Of a stretch of DNA of 24,530 nt, positions 22,363 through 24,530 are shown one piece after another. How positions within the stretch are numbered: position 1 is the first letter of the stretch; each line of letters begins with the position of its first letter. The notes below the pieces were generated by a model. It was not told where the DNA came from, did no database searches, and saw nothing but the letters and a program-made list of their open reading frames with translations. Made by a program: the position numbers and the translations under genes. The DNA is from an uncultured Flavobacterium sp. GTDB taxonomy: Bacteria; Bacteroidota; Bacteroidia; Flavobacteriales; Flavobacteriaceae. The stretch spans positions 1-24,530 of the forward strand of contig NZ_CALTYA010000044.1 in NCBI RefSeq assembly GCF_943913405.1, read 5' to 3'.

Positions 22363-24504
22363 ATGAAATCAAAGAATTTGTTATGCGTATCGTTTTTAGT
22401 GCTTTTTGCAGCGGTTGATTTAACGGCTCAAGTCACAACTCCAAGTAATACTGTAACCTCAGATAGTTATCTGGGTACAGCAAATGGTGTTAATGTTGTT
22501 TTTAAAAGGAATAATTTTTTTTCCGGAATAATTAGTGACTCTAATACTGTATTAGGGTATAATGCCTTTAGTACAAATTTAGGAACAGAAAATGTCTCTT
22601 TTGGAAGTAATTCATTACAAAGTACAACTTCTTTTGCTAAAGGTAATGTTGTATTTGGTGTAAATTCAATGAAGAATTTTCAAACGGGTGATTTTAATAC
22701 AATAATTGGCTATGATGCTGCAGCTGGACGAATTAGTGGAGTGTGGAATGTCGCCATTGGGAAAAGTTCTGGTGGAACAGGAGGAAATAATAATACTTTT
22801 TTAGGTACTGGATCAGGTCAATTTAATGACCAAGGCCATGCTAATGTATATCTGGGTATGTCTTCAGGTTCTGGAAATGTTAATGGACAATCAAATATTT
22901 TTGTTGGTTATTCTGCTGGTTCATCTTCAAGTGATGGTGTGAATAATATCGTTTCGGGAAGTTATGCTGGTAGATATATGAGTGGTGGAAATGATAATAT
23001 TATTTTTGGGCGGAATGCGGGAGATAGGTTGATTGGTGGCAAAAATAATATTATTTCAGGATCTTTAGCAGGACAGAATATTACTGGCAACGATAATTTG
23101 CTGCTAGGTAGCAATAGTGGTACGGGTACTTTTACAGCGGGAAATAATAATATTATGATAGGAAAATCTAGTGGAAATAATTATAATGGAGGGGATAATA
23201 ATATTTTCTTAGGGCTTAGTAGTGGCCAAGGATCCACTGGAGCGAATAATATTATGATTGGTAAGCAATGTGGTTATCATTTTAGTGGTGGAGAAAATAA
23301 TGTTTTTATTGGAAATTTACTTAATTTACCTGCGAAAAATAATACTGTGATAATAGCAGATGGTGCATCAAATCAAAGAATTTATGTTCACGAAAATGGA
23401 TATACGGGTATTGGCTTAGGAAATAATGTTATACCTAATAATAGGTTGGAAATTAGACATGGCTCAGCAGGAAATTCAGGTTTGCGTTTTACTAATCTAT
23501 TAAGTACAACTACTCCAGTTGCTTCAAATGGCCGAGTTTTGACAGTTAATAGTACTGGAGATGTTGTTCTTACAACCGATCAAGGTTCAGGCGGGAGCAC
23601 TCAAATAGTTGGAGGAACAAATGTTACTGTTACAGGAGTTGGAGTAGTTGGTGATCCATATGTGATTAATGCAAATACTATTGGAACAACAACAAACATA
23701 ATAACAAATTCAGAAAATACAATAACAAGTACTGTAAACGGAGTTATGGCTACTGCTCCATCAGTAAATACAGTTGTAAATAATATTGAAAACGGTCAGT
23801 TAACTACTTTAGTAAATGGCGTTGCTAGTTTGCCAATTATATTGCCTTCACAAAATTTTATTGAGGTTGATGGAGATATTACCAATGAATTGCAAACATT
23901 ATCTCAATCTGGAAATACAATAACATTGTCACATAATGGAGGTTCGGTTAATTTTCCACTTAATGCTGACACAAGTATATTTGAGAATAATGGCACAATA
24001 AATTCTACTACTACAATAAATAACAATAGAGAAGTTCATATGAACAACCAAAATATTTGGTTCGATACTTCTAATAGTTCTGCAAATGGAAAAATTTATA
24101 TTGGTAACACGCCTAATTATCCTGTTAGTACTGGTCAGTATAAATTATATGTTGAAGGAGGTGTCTTAACTGAAAAAGTAAAAGTTGCACTAAGAAATTC
24201 AGCAAATTGGGCAGATTATATTTTTTCAAATGACTATAAATTGATGAATTTGAGCGATGTTGAATCTTATATTGCTAAAAATAAACATTTACCAGGAATT
24301 GAGTCAGCAGAAAAATTAGTTGAAACTGGTTTGGATTTAGCGGAAATGCAAGCTAAGCAAATGGGTAAAATTGAAGAGCTAACATTGTATGCTATTCAGC
24401 AAAACAAATTAATTGAGAAGCAAAATAATGAGCTTGAAAAGCAAGGTCAAGAAATTAAGGAATTGAAAAGAATGGTATTAGTATTAGTACAAAAAGATAA
24501 ATAA
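22363..24504 (+). CDS. Secreted repeat-rich adhesin / tail-fibre-like protein
   Basis: The 713-residue product has a signal peptide ending LTAQ (residue 23) and then a long region of about 24-residue repeats (about 60-330). The repeats are built on Asn-Asn-x-hydrophobic-hydrophobic-Gly and Ser-Ala/Ser-Gly motifs, for example NNTFLGTGSG, SNIFVGYSAG, DNIIFGRNAG, NNIMIGKSSG. Repeats of this type form left-handed beta-rolls in trimeric adhesin heads and fibre shafts. A Ser/Thr/Asn-rich stalk follows. The C-terminus (YIFSNDYKLMNLSDVESYIA, then NKHLPGIESA, then a coiled coil EELTLYAIQQNKLIEKQNNE) is a common ending of Bacteroidetes tail-fibre-like proteins and probably drives trimerisation. A surface adhesion role is inferred. 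Confidence 0.82.
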   Translation: MKSKNLLCVSFLVLFAAVDLTAQVTTPSNTVTSDSYLGTANGVNVVFKRNNFFSGIISDSNTVLGYNAFSTNLGTENVSFGSNSLQSTTSFAKGNVVFGVNSMKNFQTGDFNTIIGYDAAAGRISGVWNVAIGKSSGGTGGNNNTFLGTGSGQFNDQGHANVYLGMSSGSGNVNGQSNIFVGYSAGSSSSDGVNNIVSGSYAGRYMSGGNDNIIFGRNAGDRLIGGKNNIISGSLAGQNITGNDNLLLGSNSGTGTFTAGNNNIMIGKSSGNNYNGGDNNIFLGLSSGQGSTGANNIMIGKQCGYHFSGGENNVFIGNLLNLPAKNNTVIIADGASNQRIYVHENGYTGIGLGNNVIPNNRLEIRHGSAGNSGLRFTNLLSTTTPVASNGRVLTVNSTGDVVLTTDQGSGGSTQIVGGTNVTVTGVGVVGDPYVINANTIGTTTNIITNSENTITSTVNGVMATAPSVNTVVNNIENGQLTTLVNGVASLPIILPSQNFIEVDGDITNELQTLSQSGNTITLSHNGGSVNFPLNADTSIFENNGTINSTTTINNNREVHMNNQNIWFDTSNSSANGKIYIGNTPNYPVSTGQYKLYVEGGVLTEKVKVALRNSANWADYIFSNDYKLMNLSDVESYIAKNKHLPGIESAEKLVETGLDLAEMQAKQMGKIEELTLYAIQQNKLIEKQNNELEKQGQEIKELKRMVLVLVQKDK

Positions 24505-24505
24505 G

Positions 24506-24530
24506 ATGAAAAACATAATTAGGCTAATAC
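24506..24530 (+). CDS. Start of a further gene, cut by the window edge
   Basis: An ATG one base after the preceding stop codon opens MKNIIRLI and runs off the window. The near-overlap suggests co-transcription with the tail-fibre-like gene, and the Lys/Asn-hydrophobic beginning would fit a signal peptide. Eight codons are too few to say more. Confidence 0.5.

Overview
The window looks like a chromosomal segment of a Flavobacterium-type member of the Bacteroidetes. This rests on low G+C, A/T-rich translation starts without Shine-Dalgarno sequences, promoter boxes matching TAnnTTTG, the cysteine-poor form of L36, the gene order rplQ-carA-...-eno-...-gltA, and the family types present (tail-fibre-like surface protein, SDD-type lipoprotein). 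No rRNA gene is present to confirm it, so the genus is an inference.

Region 1 (1-6454) is the distal half of the ribosomal protein superoperon: end of rplF, rplR, rpsE, rpmD, rplO, secY, infA, rpmJ, rpsM, rpsK, rpsD, rpoA and rplQ, all on the plus strand with gaps of a few bases and closed by a strong terminator. The two long gaps inside it, before rpsD and before rplQ, both contain foldable stem-loops. The one before rpsD is a good candidate for a ribosomal-protein-binding autoregulatory leader.

Region 2 (6455-7968) is a patch of higher-G+C repeat-like DNA followed by carA, which has its own promoter and terminator.

Region 3 (about 7970-16230) reads as an accessory segment between two housekeeping genes. 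It holds a C39 peptidase-containing ABC exporter with its HlyD adaptor (plus strand). It then has a minus-strand set: an HD-domain nucleotidase, a small lipoprotein, a two-helix membrane protein and an AIPR-family phage-resistance protein with an Mrr-like nuclease motif. Between the last two lies the most unusual structure in the window: about 20 head-to-tail copies of a 21-bp A/T-rich unit, arranged in a higher-order four-unit (84-bp) pattern. The array abuts the C-terminal remnant of a REP-associated (Y1/IS200-like) transposase and a G+C-rich REP-like hairpin.

Region 4 (16235-24530) returns to housekeeping and cell-envelope genes on the plus strand: eno, a HugZ-like heme-utilisation/PNPOx-fold protein, a surface-type lipoprotein, a secreted protein of unknown function, gltA, a large repeat-rich secreted adhesin/tail-fibre-like protein, and the first codons of another gene. 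Most of these units end in clear intrinsic terminators, so they are probably transcribed separately.
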